Origin: Nibricoccus aquaticus
GTDB lineage: Bacteria > Verrucomicrobiota > Verrucomicrobiia > Opitutales > Opitutaceae
DNA: 64,000 bases
Assembly: GCF_002310495.1 (NCBI RefSeq)
Contig: NZ_CP023344.1
Span: 2,621,501 to 2,685,500 of the forward strand
Direction of reading: 5' to 3'
The position numbers and the translations under genes are program-made. The notes below the pieces were generated by a model. The model saw only the letters and a program-made list of their open reading frames with translations. It ran no database searches and was not told where the DNA came from. This document shows, piece after piece, positions 8,470-17,226 of this stretch; position 1 is the stretch's first letter, and every line of letters starts with the position of its first letter.

Positions 8470-9522
8470 ATGGCACGTGTCACGATGGCGATCATCGCAG
8501 AGAAGGCCGGTGTTTCGAAGAACACGGTGTCGCTGGCGCTGCGTCACGATCCGCAGATCCCGGCGCACACGCGGAAGCGGATCGCGAAGATCGCGAAGAC
8601 GATGGGTTACACGAAGAATCCGGTCGTCGCGCAGCTGATGACGGAGTTGCGGAAGGCACATCCGGCGGGGTATCGGCGGACGCTGGCGTTATTGAACGCG
8701 AATCAGGATGGGCGGGCGTTTAAGAGCCATCCGACGGTGCCAGCGTATGTAACGGGATGCCGGAGACGCGCGGAGTTTCACGGGTATAAGCTGGATGAGT
8801 TCTGGTTGCACGATCCGGAGCTGAACGGTGACCGGTTGGACCGCATCTTGAAGGCGCGGGGAATCCGTGGCGCGTTGATTGTTGGGCTCATGAAGGAGAA
8901 TCAGCTCCCGGAGCGGTTTGGCTCAACGTGGCAGAATCATGCGTGCGTGGTCACGGGTGTGCGCACGCGGCTCCCGACGCTGCCGTTTTGTTGCGTGGAT
9001 CATCACGCGCTGGTGTTGCAGGCGATGGAGCAGGCGCGGGCGCTCGGCTATGAACGGCCTGCGTTGGTAGTGGACGAGCATATCGACCGGCTGGTGGACG
9101 GGCGTTTTGGCTCGGGGATGTGGGTGGCGCAGCAGGGGCTCGCGGTGAAAAATCGAGTCGAAGGATTTTTTCAGGTAGAGGAGGCGCGTAAAGATCCGGC
9201 GTTGTTTGCGGGGTGGCTGAAGGAAGCGAAGCCGGATGTGATTTTCACGCTCTACCATGTGGTGAAGACGTGGATCGAAGGGCTCGGGATGAAAGTGCCG
9301 CGCGACATCGGGCTCATCCAGCTGGAGCATCGCGAGGAGTGCAAAGACTGGGCGGGGATGGATCAGCACAACGATCAGACGGGCGAGGGCGCCGTCGATA
9401 TGCTGGTCGGCATGGTCCACAATAATGAGATCGGGCTGCCGGATTTTCCGCGGGCGACGTTGATCAGTGGGTCGTGGGTGGAGGGTGGGACAGTGCGAGC
9501 GCGGCACGTCGTGACGGTCTGA
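8470..9522 (+). CDS. LacI-family transcriptional regulator of the arabinose genes
   Basis: About 350 residues. The N-terminal helix-turn-helix MAIIAEKAGVSKNTVSLAL is followed by the hinge helix region RIAKIAKTMGYTKNPVVAQL, typical of LacI/GalR proteins. The rest is a periplasmic-binding-protein-like effector domain with diverged sequence. I chose the ATG at 8470 because it gives the normal short lead before the HTH; a GTG two codons upstream is also possible. The divergent position next to araF suggests control of the arabinose operon, with arabinose or a derivative as effector; that is inference. Confidence 0.88.
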   Translation: MARVTMAIIAEKAGVSKNTVSLALRHDPQIPAHTRKRIAKIAKTMGYTKNPVVAQLMTELRKAHPAGYRRTLALLNANQDGRAFKSHPTVPAYVTGCRRRAEFHGYKLDEFWLHDPELNGDRLDRILKARGIRGALIVGLMKENQLPERFGSTWQNHACVVTGVRTRLPTLPFCCVDHHALVLQAMEQARALGYERPALVVDEHIDRLVDGRFGSGMWVAQQGLAVKNRVEGFFQVEEARKDPALFAGWLKEAKPDVIFTLYHVVKTWIEGLGMKVPRDIGLIQLEHREECKDWAGMDQHNDQTGEGAVDMLVGMVHNNEIGLPDFPRATLISGSWVEGGTVRARHVVTV

Positions 9523-9575
9523 CCGGCGCTTGCGCGGTTGCGTCATATTTTCGCGACGATACGGTCGCGGTCCGA

Positions 9576-10958
9576 ATGTCCGACACGCTTACTTTGAGGG
9601 CGGAGATTTCCGCGCTGATCGCCCGCAGGGATTTCGCCGCGCTGAAAAAGAAGATCGAGCCGTGGCTGCCAGTCGATCTCGCGCCGATCGTGGCCGATAT
9701 GCCGTTGGAGGAACTGGCGATGCTGTTCCGGCATTCGTCGCGTGAAGTGGCGGCGGCGGCGTTTGGCTATCTGGCGGTCGATGCGCAGCGGAAATTATTG
9801 CGGCAGCTGACACAAGAGCAGGCGGCGGCGTTACTCAACGCGCTGCCGCCGGACGATCGCACGGCGTTTCTGGATGAACTGCCGCTCGATGTGGCCATGC
9901 AGATGCTCGCACTGCTTTCGCCGGAGGAGCGCAAGGTCGCCCAGTCGTTGCTGGCGTATCCGGAAAACAGTGTCGGCCGGATGATGACGCTGGATTTCGT
10001 GACGGCGCGTCCGGAGTGGACGGTGGGTGAAACGCTCGCACACGTGCGGGAAAACGGGGCCGACCGGGAGACGCTTAACATGGTCTATGTCGTGGACGAG
10101 AGCGGGCGTTTGCTGGACGACGTGCGCATGCGGCGCGTGCTGCTGTCGCCGCTGGAGAAACGCATGAGCGAGCTGTTTGACGGGAGTTGCCCGACACTGC
10201 CCGCGACCGATGACCGAGAGACGGCGCTGGAGATGTTTCGCAAGTACGACCGTGTCGGACTTCCGGTGGTCGATGAATTTGGGAAGATCATCGGGATCGT
10301 GACAGTGGACGACATGCTCGATGTGGCGGCGGAGGAGGCGACGGAGGACATCCAGAAGCTGGGCGGCAGCGAGGCGCTGGATGAGCCGTACACGACGATT
10401 CCGCTGCTGAAAATGGTGCGGAAGCGCGCGAGCTGGCTGGTAATATTGTTTCTCGGCGAGATGCTGACGGCGACGGCGATGAGCTATTTTGAAGACGAGA
10501 TCGCGAAGGCGGTGGTGCTGGCGCTGTTCGTGCCGCTGGTGATCAGCTCGGGAGGCAACGCCGGATCGCAGGCGGCGACGCTCGTGATTCGTGCGCTGGC
10601 GCTGGGGGAGTTCACGCTGTCGCAATGGTGGCGGGTGATGAGGCGCGAACTGATGGCGGGACTGGCGCTCGGGGTGATTTTGGGGGCGGTGGGATTTCTC
10701 CGTATCGCGGTGTGGTCGCAGTTCAGCGATATCTATGGACCGCACTGGCTGCTCGTGGCGACGACGGTGGGAAGCGCGCTGGTGGGAGTCGTCCTTTGGG
10801 GCTCGTTGATCGGATCGATGCTGCCGTTGTTGCTGAAGCGGCTGGGCTTCGATCCGGCGACATCGTCGGCGCCGTTTGTGGCGACGCTGGTCGATGTGAC
10901 CGGCCTGGTGATTTATTTTGGGCTCGGGTATCTGCTGCTGCGCGGGACGCTGCTGTGA
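9576..10958 (+). CDS. mgtE: Magnesium transporter MgtE
   Basis: The 460-residue protein has the MgtE layout. An N-terminal superhelical domain (about 1-130) contains the repeat-like LNALPPDDRTAFLDELP. A CBS pair follows (about 135-255, with PENSVGRMMTLDFVT and VGLPVVDEFGKIIGIVTVDDML). Five membrane helices then begin near RKRASWLVILFLGEMLT, with the pore-lining VPLVISSGGNAGSQAATL. It is a Mg2+ channel/transporter of the inner membrane gated by cytoplasmic Mg2+. The ATG at 9576 gives the normal family length. A frame open upstream of it overlaps the regulator gene and looks non-coding. Confidence 0.95.
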   Translation: MSDTLTLRAEISALIARRDFAALKKKIEPWLPVDLAPIVADMPLEELAMLFRHSSREVAAAAFGYLAVDAQRKLLRQLTQEQAAALLNALPPDDRTAFLDELPLDVAMQMLALLSPEERKVAQSLLAYPENSVGRMMTLDFVTARPEWTVGETLAHVRENGADRETLNMVYVVDESGRLLDDVRMRRVLLSPLEKRMSELFDGSCPTLPATDDRETALEMFRKYDRVGLPVVDEFGKIIGIVTVDDMLDVAAEEATEDIQKLGGSEALDEPYTTIPLLKMVRKRASWLVILFLGEMLTATAMSYFEDEIAKAVVLALFVPLVISSGGNAGSQAATLVIRALALGEFTLSQWWRVMRRELMAGLALGVILGAVGFLRIAVWSQFSDIYGPHWLLVATTVGSALVGVVLWGSLIGSMLPLLLKRLGFDPATSSAPFVATLVDVTGLVIYFGLGYLLLRGTLL

Positions 10959-10982
10959 GCGTTGGCGGGGGCGGCTGTTGGA

Positions 10983-12815
10983 TTAGCGACCTGAGAGCAT
11001 GTGTTTGAGCTGGGCGAAGGTGGCAGACATTTCGGCGCGGGAGGCGGACTTGTATTTCTCGGGTAGGAAGCGGCGGTCGGAGCAGGCGAGGACGGCGGCG
11101 AGTTCCTGGAGTGCGAGGAGGTTTCCGTCGAGCGGGTCGATGAATGAATCGACGGCGTCGCGGAGGTCGGCGAGCTGGACGTCGTGGTCGCGTTTGGCGA
11201 GGACGGCGCGTTCTTTGGCGCGTATCAGGATGGCCTCGACGTCGCTGCCGGTGAGCGAGCGCGAGCCGAGTTCGTTGCGCGCGTAGGCGATGATCTCGTC
11301 GGTGAGGGCGATTTTTTTCACGCGGCCGATGACGGTGAAGAGCTCTACGACTTCGTCAGGATTTTGCGCGGCGAAGAGCGGGACGCAGAGGCCGAAGCGG
11401 CCCTGGCGTTTGAGGTCGATCGCGAGAAGATCGGGGCGCGAGGTCATCGCGATCCAGAGTTCGCGGCCACGGAGAGAACTGTCGCCGAGGTGGGCGGCGA
11501 AGGCGGCGAAGACGCGGCTGGAGATGCCGCTGTCGCCATCGGCGGAGCGGTTGCCGAAGACGGCGTCGGCTTCGTCCACGACGACGATCACGGGGCCGAG
11601 CGCGCGGATTGTGAGGAGAATGCGCGCCTGCTGGCGTTCGGTTTCGCCGACCCATTTGGAGCGGAATTCGCCGATCTCGAGGACGGGCAGGCCGCAGTCG
11701 CTGGCGAAGCAATCGATGAGAAATGATTTGCCGACACCGACGCGGCCGGGGACGAGGACACCGCGTTCGAGGACGTCGTCCTTTTGATTTTTGATGAGCC
11801 AGGCGAGTTCGCGCAGGCGGGCTTTGGCGGCGGTGTGCGTGGCGACGTTTTCGAGGGAGACGCCGGGCTTGGGGTCTTTGAAGCGAACGAGACCCTGGCA
11901 GTAGTCTTCGATGAGGCGGCGTTTGCCGGCGGAGATGGCTTCGGGGGTGAGACGTTCGCCGGCGCGGAGGACGGTGACGAGGAGTTGCTCGATGCGCAGG
12001 AGGGCGAGGCCGGAGGTGCGCTTGGCTAGGTCGTCGGTCGAGAGATCTGTGGCGTCGGAAAGTTTTTTGCCGCCCGAGGCGCGGTCGAGCCAGCCGGAGG
12101 CGAGGAACTGGCGGCGCTCGGCGAGATCGGGAAGCGGGATGCGCACGGTGCCGATGTGCGGGTTTTGCACGAGGTCGGACTGAAGCTCGGCGGCGGTCTC
12201 GGTGACGAGGAGGACGCCGATGTCGCCGAGGTGGAGTTCGGGCGAGGCGGCCCATTTCAGGAGGGTGACGAGGGCGGCGCGTTCGTCGGCGGAGGCGCCG
12301 GATTCCTCGGAGGCGGGGATGATTTTTTCGGGGAAGTTGAGGACGAGCGTGACGCCACGGTCGCGGCCTTTTTCGTCGGCGGCGCGAAGGAAGAAACGGC
12401 GGAGGAGCGGGACGAGTTCGCCGAAAGCGCGGGGAGGACCGTCGATGTGGAAGCGGGTGCCCTCGACTTCGTCGAAGATCGCGAGCCATTCGAAGAAACG
12501 CTGCTGCATCGCGGGCGAGCCGAAGGAGAGGCCTTCGCCGATGTCGTAGAAGAGCAGATACGCGCGGTCGGCGAAGAGGCGGCGGGAGAGGAAGGCGGGG
12601 AGGGCGGCGTACTCGGGGGTGTTGCGCGTGGAGGCGATGGTTTCGGCGGGGACGGAGACGGGGAAGAGGTCGAAGATGTTTCCGTGCAGGAGAAAGAGGC
12701 TGTGCGCGCCGCTGTTCCAGAGACGGGCGAGTTCGGCGGCCCAGGGTGGGAGGGGGGCGAGCGAGGGAGATTTTAGCGGCTGCGCGGGTGCTGGGCTGGA
12801 GGCGGGCGATGACAT
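10983..12815 (-). CDS. Classical AAA+ ATPase with Ycf46-like architecture, PspA operon
   Basis: 610 residues. Residues about 28-300 look like a degenerate ATPase-type fold without a P-loop (SLFLLHGNIFDLF, GVTLVLNFPEKI, IPLPDLAERRQFL). Residues about 300-500 form an AAA+ domain with Walker A GRVGVGKS (357-364), a pore-loop-like segment FRSKWVGETE, Walker B VIVVVDEADAVF (409-420) and GDSGISSRVF. A second region of homology, LAIDLKRQGRF (arginine finger Arg473), places it in the classical AAA clade with Vps4 and FtsH. The inactive-then-active order and the GDSG-S-RVF motif resemble Ycf46 of chloroplasts and cyanobacteria. It is the last gene of the pspA operon. It may remodel or disassemble PspA polymers, but that is inference. 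Confidence 0.85.
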   Translation of the reverse strand: MSSPASSPAPAQPLKSPSLAPLPPWAAELARLWNSGAHSLFLLHGNIFDLFPVSVPAETIASTRNTPEYAALPAFLSRRLFADRAYLLFYDIGEGLSFGSPAMQQRFFEWLAIFDEVEGTRFHIDGPPRAFGELVPLLRRFFLRAADEKGRDRGVTLVLNFPEKIIPASEESGASADERAALVTLLKWAASPELHLGDIGVLLVTETAAELQSDLVQNPHIGTVRIPLPDLAERRQFLASGWLDRASGGKKLSDATDLSTDDLAKRTSGLALLRIEQLLVTVLRAGERLTPEAISAGKRRLIEDYCQGLVRFKDPKPGVSLENVATHTAAKARLRELAWLIKNQKDDVLERGVLVPGRVGVGKSFLIDCFASDCGLPVLEIGEFRSKWVGETERQQARILLTIRALGPVIVVVDEADAVFGNRSADGDSGISSRVFAAFAAHLGDSSLRGRELWIAMTSRPDLLAIDLKRQGRFGLCVPLFAAQNPDEVVELFTVIGRVKKIALTDEIIAYARNELGSRSLTGSDVEAILIRAKERAVLAKRDHDVQLADLRDAVDSFIDPLDGNLLALQELAAVLACSDRRFLPEKYKSASRAEMSATFAQLKHMLSGR

Positions 12816-12822
12816 TGGGATG

Positions 12823-12858
12823 GGACCTATAGGTCTTATGGGACTGATAGGACTTATA
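12823..12858. repeat. 36-bp nonamer array
   Basis: Four 9-bp units ggacctata, ggtcttatg, ggactgata, ggacttata lie just upstream of the AAA+ gene's start codon. Confidence 0.6.
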
Positions 12859-12866
12859 TCGGAGGG

Positions 12867-13796
12867 CTATTCGCTGACCGGGGTTTTTTGCGGAGGGCGC
12901 GGGGCGGTCGTAGTCGAGTAACCGACGCGGGTGGGGAGGTCGGGGAGATTGTTGGTGAGGTCTTTGAACTCGGTGAGTTCGGAGAGCCACTTGTTGGTCG
13001 CGGCGAGGTGTTCGATACTGAGGTCGATGCGGGCGCTGAGGGCGTCGGCGTTTTTGGCGGCGACGGCGTCGGCACGGATGAGTTTCACCTGTTCGACGAG
13101 GCGCTCTTGCTCGGAGCGGACGAGGTCGAGATTGCCCTGGGCTTGCTCGATGCGGCGGAGGCGTTGGCGGAGGGTTTCGAGGCGTTCGAGGCGGGAGGCG
13201 GCGAGGCGTTCTTTGGTGTCGAGGATGGGGGACGTCTTATTCGCTTTTTTGGCGGTCTCGATTTCGGCGGCGAGGGATTGGGTTTCGGCTTCGAGGGAGG
13301 CGACGAGTTCGGGGACGCGTTCCTTGCGTTCGGTCTCGAGGTAGACGTCGAGCGATTGCTCGATGGCCAACATGCGGAGGTAGGTCCACATGAGCTCGTC
13401 GAGTTTGCGGAGGCGGGAATCGAGATCGAGGCCGGTGGAGTTTTGGGCCTCGGTGGAGGCTTTTTCGATGTCGGCGCAGACGGCGGCAAGCTGGGCGTGG
13501 CGCTGGCGGCGCGCGGGGGAGAGATCGGCGAGGACGCGGTCTTGTTGCTGGTGAAAGTCGGCGAGGCGGGCGGCGGCTTCGAGGTCGCGGCGGCCTTGCG
13601 TATCCGAATCGATGGCACGGCGGAAGAAGCCGGCGTCGGGGAGGTAGACGAGGCCTAGCGCGTAGAGGGTGGCGCCGGCGAGGAGGCCGAGGGGTTCACC
13701 GCTGGCGAAGCCGAGGCCCAGCGTGAGGAGAGCGAGCCAGAGGTGGTGGCGGCTTTTCCAGAAGGCGCGGCGGTAGTTGGTCGGCTGGTCGGGCAA
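12867..13796 (-). CDS. Membrane-anchored coiled-coil protein in the pspA operon
   Basis: 309 residues. Two adjacent hydrophobic segments near residues 18-55 (LWLALLTLGLGFASG, LGLLAGATLYALGLVYL) are followed by a long, charged, Leu/Glu/Arg-rich region (about 60-285) with heptad character and a Pro-rich tail. I recognise no named family. The only possible starts are non-ATG: a TTG at 13796 lies 8 codons after an in-frame TAA. It lies between the binding-protein/OmpA gene and the AAA+ ATPase gene with short spacers. It may be the inner-membrane partner that recruits the ATPase or PspA. Confidence 0.75.
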   Translation of the reverse strand: MPDQPTNYRRAFWKSRHHLWLALLTLGLGFASGEPLGLLAGATLYALGLVYLPDAGFFRRAIDSDTQGRRDLEAAARLADFHQQQDRVLADLSPARRQRHAQLAAVCADIEKASTEAQNSTGLDLDSRLRKLDELMWTYLRMLAIEQSLDVYLETERKERVPELVASLEAETQSLAAEIETAKKANKTSPILDTKERLAASRLERLETLRQRLRRIEQAQGNLDLVRSEQERLVEQVKLIRADAVAAKNADALSARIDLSIEHLAATNKWLSELTEFKDLTNNLPDLPTRVGYSTTTAPRPPQKTPVSE

Positions 13797-13811
13797 GCGG
13801 TCGGAGTTTGG

Positions 13812-13993
13812 ACAGGATTAACAGGATGGACAGGATTAAGGCGGAGCGGCGACGGAGTTTTGCAGGAGGAAACTGAGGGAACGGAGAGGTGTCAGAGTGG
13901 CGGATACGGAAGCGGTGGTAGAAATTCGTCGGAAGGAAAACGAGTATGAGTGAGAGAACGATGCGGAGGGAAGCGGGGTGAGGGCACCCCCGC
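13812..13993. repeat. Nonamer array and hairpin between the OmpA-fusion and coiled-coil genes
   Basis: 13812-13838: acaggatta, acaggatgg, acaggatta. 13973-13993: GCGGGGTG/CACCCCCGC hairpin followed by CTACAACGGA. A close copy of this hairpin lies at 31456-31475. Confidence 0.5.
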
Positions 13994-14007
13994 CTACAAC
14001 GGAGGCG

Positions 14008-15696
14008 TTACTCGACTGTGAACCACTGGACTTCGACGCGGCGGTTTTTTTCGGGGTCGGGGCCGGCGGGTTCTTCCCAGCCGCGGCCAACGGTTTCGAG
14101 GCGGGTGGGTTCTACTTTGAGGCGTTCGATGAGGAGGCGGCGGATTTCGCCGGCGCGGTTTTTGGAGAGCTCCATGGATTTGAGAGCCATCTGGCGGACG
14201 AAGGCGTCGCCGCCTTGTTCGCGGAATTTATCGACGAGCGCATTATCCACGTGGCCGCGGAGGAGAATCGTGGAGCCGGGGCTAACTTGGAGAAGGCGGC
14301 GGATCGAATCGAGGTTGGTGAGGTTGTCCTGGCTCGTGAGATCGAGCTTGAAGGAGTTTGGCTCGAAGAGGAATCGGATGTCTTTGCTAAGGAGCGGATC
14401 GCGTTCGAGAGCGCCGCCGGCGGTGCTGCGGATCGGGGCGAGCGTGATTTGTTGTCCGGCGAAAGCGCCGGCGGTTTTGAGGGCTTCGAGGTGCTGCGGT
14501 GCCATGTAGCGCTCGGCGTCGACGGGTTTGTCGATGAGCGAACCGTAGGCGAGAATCGCGGAGGAATAGATGCCGCTGAAGCTGCCGGCGGCGTCGATTG
14601 CGCCGGAGTAGAACGCTAGATTCTCGGGGAGGTTGGAGAAGTGGACTTTGGCGAGCTCGGCCTGGGTTTGGGCTTTGTCCCACTTGAAGGTTTTGCCGAT
14701 CAGATCGAGGTGCGGCGCGGGATTGTCGCGGACGAGGCGGTTGCCTTCTAGGATGCCGTCGACGAGGCCGGCGACTTGCGCGGGGTTGGCGGTGGCGAAG
14801 CCTTTGTTGACGACGAGAATGTCGGCGATGATGAGGAGATTTTTATTGGTCGTGAGCTGGGTGGCGGCGCCGTTGGAGGCTTCGACGACCTCGGTGGTTT
14901 TTGGGGCCCAGGTGACGCAGCCGGCGAGGCGGGTGCCGCCGGACTGGAGTTCTTTGAGGAAGATGTCGCCGGCGGCGAAGGCGTCGGCGGCGAAGAGGAG
15001 GTTGACCTTGTCGGGCGCAGGGCGGTCGGACGGGCTGGAGAGGACGTTGACGCCGAGGCCGGCTTCTTGCGTGAGGTAGCGGAGGAAGAAGTCGGCCTCG
15101 GTGAACTGGGCGGTGACGAGGGTCCGGCCCTTGAGGTCGTTGATGCGGCGTATTTCTTTTCTGACGACAAGGCCGTCGGCACCGCGGGAGAAGCCGATCT
15201 GCACGGGGGCGGTGACCTGGAAGTTGCGACAGTGGGCGGCGAGGACGTCGACCGTGGTGGCGGAGGCGGCGAGGCGGCCGGTGTTGAGGGCGGGCCAGCT
15301 TTCTTCCTCGGAGAGTTTGATGCGGACTTTGAAGCCGTGCTTGCGGAAGAAGTAGGAGTTTTCGGAGGGATCGAGTCCGCCGTTGGCGACGACGATGCCG
15401 GCGTAACCGGCGTACTCGGAGAGTTCGAGGTCGAGGGTGTTGTCCTTCGCGATGTAGGTGCCGGCGGGCGGGAGGAGCGGGCAGGTCGTGAGGGGCTCGA
15501 TGAAGTCGGCGGGATCGAGGGCGGCTTTGCCTGCGGTGCCGTTGGCGGCGGAGGAGCCGGAGTTGCTGGCTGAAGCGCTGGAAGTGGCGGTGGATGGCGC
15601 AGCGTTGGGCTGGGCTTTATTGAGCCACTTGTAGGCGCCGAGTCCGGCGATTGCCAGGATGAGGAGGGTGAGGACGAATTTTCCGCGGCCGGTCAT
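14008..15696 (-). CDS. Periplasmic binding-protein / OmpA fusion of the pspA operon
   Basis: 562 residues. A single N-terminal membrane anchor (FVLTLLILAIAGLGAYKWL) is followed by a low-complexity Ala/Ser linker. A type II substrate-binding domain (about 75-390, with YAGIVVANGGLDPSENSYFF and LKGRTLVTAQFTEADFFLRYL) resembles the phosphate/NMT1-type binding proteins. The C-terminal OmpA-like domain (about 425-562) contains ILLRGHVDN and AGEIRRLLIE and ends ENRRVEVQW-like (here EKNRRVEVQW). It would be anchored in the inner membrane with its OmpA domain able to bind peptidoglycan. No permease or ATPase of an importer is nearby, so a sensing or structural role is more likely than transport. It lies between the small membrane protein and coiled-coil genes. 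Confidence 0.85.
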   Translation of the reverse strand: MTGRGKFVLTLLILAIAGLGAYKWLNKAQPNAAPSTATSSASASNSGSSAANGTAGKAALDPADFIEPLTTCPLLPPAGTYIAKDNTLDLELSEYAGYAGIVVANGGLDPSENSYFFRKHGFKVRIKLSEEESWPALNTGRLAASATTVDVLAAHCRNFQVTAPVQIGFSRGADGLVVRKEIRRINDLKGRTLVTAQFTEADFFLRYLTQEAGLGVNVLSSPSDRPAPDKVNLLFAADAFAAGDIFLKELQSGGTRLAGCVTWAPKTTEVVEASNGAATQLTTNKNLLIIADILVVNKGFATANPAQVAGLVDGILEGNRLVRDNPAPHLDLIGKTFKWDKAQTQAELAKVHFSNLPENLAFYSGAIDAAGSFSGIYSSAILAYGSLIDKPVDAERYMAPQHLEALKTAGAFAGQQITLAPIRSTAGGALERDPLLSKDIRFLFEPNSFKLDLTSQDNLTNLDSIRRLLQVSPGSTILLRGHVDNALVDKFREQGGDAFVRQMALKSMELSKNRAGEIRRLLIERLKVEPTRLETVGRGWEEPAGPDPEKNRRVEVQWFTVE

Positions 15697-15702
15697 AGTG
15701 AG

Positions 15703-15810
15703 AAGAGTGAAAGGTGATGAGTGAGGAATGAAAGGGGATGAAGAGGGCGGACGAGACTCGGAAGGAGCGGAGTCGGAGTTCGGACTGGATTAACGGGAGT
15801 TACAGGATTG
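15703..15810. repeat. Heptamer (28 bp) and nonamer arrays in the pspA operon
   Basis: 15703-15730: aagagtg, aaaggtg, atgagtg, aggaatg. 15784-15810: actggatta, acgggagtt, acaggattg. They lie upstream of the OmpA-fusion start codon. Confidence 0.55.
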
Positions 15811-15832
15811 GGCGGATCGCAGGCGTGAGTGA

Positions 15833-16141
15833 TTACGTGGTCTGGCGAGGGGCTTTTTTGATGAGGAGGATGAAGATAAAAGAGAGTACGGAGAGGCTGG
15901 TTGCGATCCATGCGACGCCTCTCCCTAGACCGCGCTGCACGTTCAGTTCTTTGTCGCTGATTCGCAGGTCGGCCCAAGCCTTCTTGATTTCAGGAGACGC
16001 GCTTTGCGGAGAGATGAGGCGCTCTGCGTCCTGCTGTGCTTGGTAATAGCGCTTTTCTTGATCGGCGGCTTTTTGGAGTTTCAAACCGAACAAGGTACAG
16101 AGGATGGAAAGTGTGAGAAAAATGATCGCGGCGAGCTTCAT
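15833..16141 (-). CDS. Small two-helix membrane protein
   Basis: 102 residues. A hydrophobic N-terminal segment (AAIIFLTLSILCTLFGL) and a second near the C-terminus (VAWIATSLSVLSFIFILLI) flank a charged soluble segment of about 55 residues. No family recognised. It starts 3 bp after the DUF4177 gene stops, so it is translationally linked in the pspA operon. The predicted hairpin topology would expose the middle part on one side of the inner membrane. Confidence 0.75.
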   Translation of the reverse strand: MKLAAIIFLTLSILCTLFGLKLQKAADQEKRYYQAQQDAERLISPQSASPEIKKAWADLRISDKELNVQRGLGRGVAWIATSLSVLSFIFILLIKKAPRQTT

Positions 16142-16144
16142 GAC

Positions 16145-16339
16145 TTAAACCAAGGGGCGTTTGAAGATGGCGGTGACTTCGCGGGTGTCGCCGCTGTTGG
16201 TCCATGAAAGGATGTTCACGAGTTCCCAGCCGTCGGCTCCGTAGGCGTTGAGGCGCGCGTGGAAATCCTTGTGATCCAGTTTTGTGCTAAGCAGTCCGGC
16301 GGAATCGGCGACGAAGGTTGCGTATTCAAATTTCTGCAT
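16145..16339 (-). CDS. DUF4177-type small protein
   Basis: 64 residues beginning MQKFEYATFV and containing DGWELVNILSW near residues 36-46. This KFEYKVV...GWELV pattern is typical of DUF4177 proteins, small cytosolic proteins of unknown function. The ATG at 16339 is chosen because the conserved domain begins there; an upstream extension would be unrelated sequence overlapping a palindromic repeat. It lies 131 bp after pspA and directly before the small membrane protein gene. Confidence 0.75.
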   Translation of the reverse strand: MQKFEYATFVADSAGLLSTKLDHKDFHARLNAYGADGWELVNILSWTNSGDTREVTAIFKRPLV

Positions 16340-16423
16340 GTCGTGAAAGAGTGGAAAGCGGGCTTGGCGTGAGTGGTTCGATGCGAGGTCGAGCCCTACG
16401 GGGAAAAGCGGGCGGTGGCGAAG

Positions 16424-16454
16424 AACGCGCACGGAGTGCGCGTTCCACCTCGGA
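16424..16454. repeat. REP-like palindrome with CCACCTCGGA tail
   Basis: AACGCGCAC-GGA-GTGCGCGTT (16424-16444) followed by CCACCTCGGA, in the spacer between pspA and the DUF4177 gene. The same structure, in reverse orientation, ends the window at 63961-63991. Confidence 0.65.
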
Positions 16455-16470
16455 GCCGGCGGGCCTAGTA

Positions 16471-17226
16471 TTAAGACTCGGCGATTTTTTGGCGCTCGGG
16501 GGCGGCGGCGGTGGGTGTGGTGGCGGCGGGTTGCACCATGCCCATTTTCTTTTGGTATTCCTTGAAGAGCTGGTTGCCGCGGGCGCGTCGCATTTCCTGC
16601 TGGCGTTGGATGTTCGAGCCCATCTCTTTCGCGAGATCGAGGGTGGCGCGCATCTGGCCTTCGCCGCTGGCGGCGGACTCGCGGAGTTGTTGCATGGATT
16701 GTCCCATCTCGCCGCCCATCATGCCTTGGAGTTCGGTGATCGAACCTTTCATGAGGCCGGAGAGTTGTTCGAGGGAGCGGCCGACGGCGACCTTGGCTTT
16801 GACGGCCTGGAACTCGCGTTCGAACTTTTGGATTTCGCGTAGGCTGTTGGCGATGATCTCGGTGTTTTGCTGGTAGAGTTGTTCGAGGCCGGCGAGCTGG
16901 GACTGGTTGTCGGCGATGTCTTGATCGAGGGTGGCGAGCTCTTCTGCGAAGTGGGCGCCGTTGACCTCGTCGTTGGCGGCGGCGGCGGTCTGGAGCATGC
17001 CCTGGATTTCCTGCTTCTGGCGCTCCTGGCGTTTGATCTGGTCTTTGAGGAGGGCGATCTGGCCGGCGAGTTGTCCGTTGGCGTAGTGGGCTTTGTCGGC
17101 CTTGGCCTTGGAGTCTCGGATGCCGCGTTCGACGACGGCCTGGTTGATGGCATCGGTCTCGGTGGCTTTTTCGGCGGCGAGACCGAGCCAGATGAAGACG
17201 CGTTTGATGGCGCGGAAGATTCCCAT
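16471..17226 (-). CDS. pspA: PspA/IM30 family envelope-stress protein
   Basis: 251 residues. An N-terminal amphipathic segment MGIFRAIKRVFIWLG binds membranes in this family. It is followed by long helices (about 20-220), rich in Gln, Lys and Glu, that make up the PspA/Vipp1 coiled-coil hairpin (for example QIALLKDQIKRQERQKQEIQ), and a low-complexity tail. PspA/IM30/Vipp1 proteins belong to the ESCRT-III superfamily and polymerise on damaged inner membranes. There are no PspB/C/F genes nearby. Instead it leads an operon with DUF4177, a small membrane protein, a binding-protein/OmpA fusion, a coiled coil and an AAA+ ATPase. Confidence 0.9.
   Translation of the reverse strand: MGIFRAIKRVFIWLGLAAEKATETDAINQAVVERGIRDSKAKADKAHYANGQLAGQIALLKDQIKRQERQKQEIQGMLQTAAAANDEVNGAHFAEELATLDQDIADNQSQLAGLEQLYQQNTEIIANSLREIQKFEREFQAVKAKVAVGRSLEQLSGLMKGSITELQGMMGGEMGQSMQQLRESAASGEGQMRATLDLAKEMGSNIQRQQEMRRARGNQLFKEYQKKMGMVQPAATTPTAAAPERQKIAES

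Noticed and set aside
9474-9575. N-terminal extension of MgtE (34 extra residues)
   Set aside because: It overlaps the end of the regulator gene, has no similarity to MgtE, and the ATG at 9576 gives the usual length.
10959-10982. Terminator between mgtE and the AAA+ gene
   Set aside because: The 24-bp gap has no stem with a T-run.
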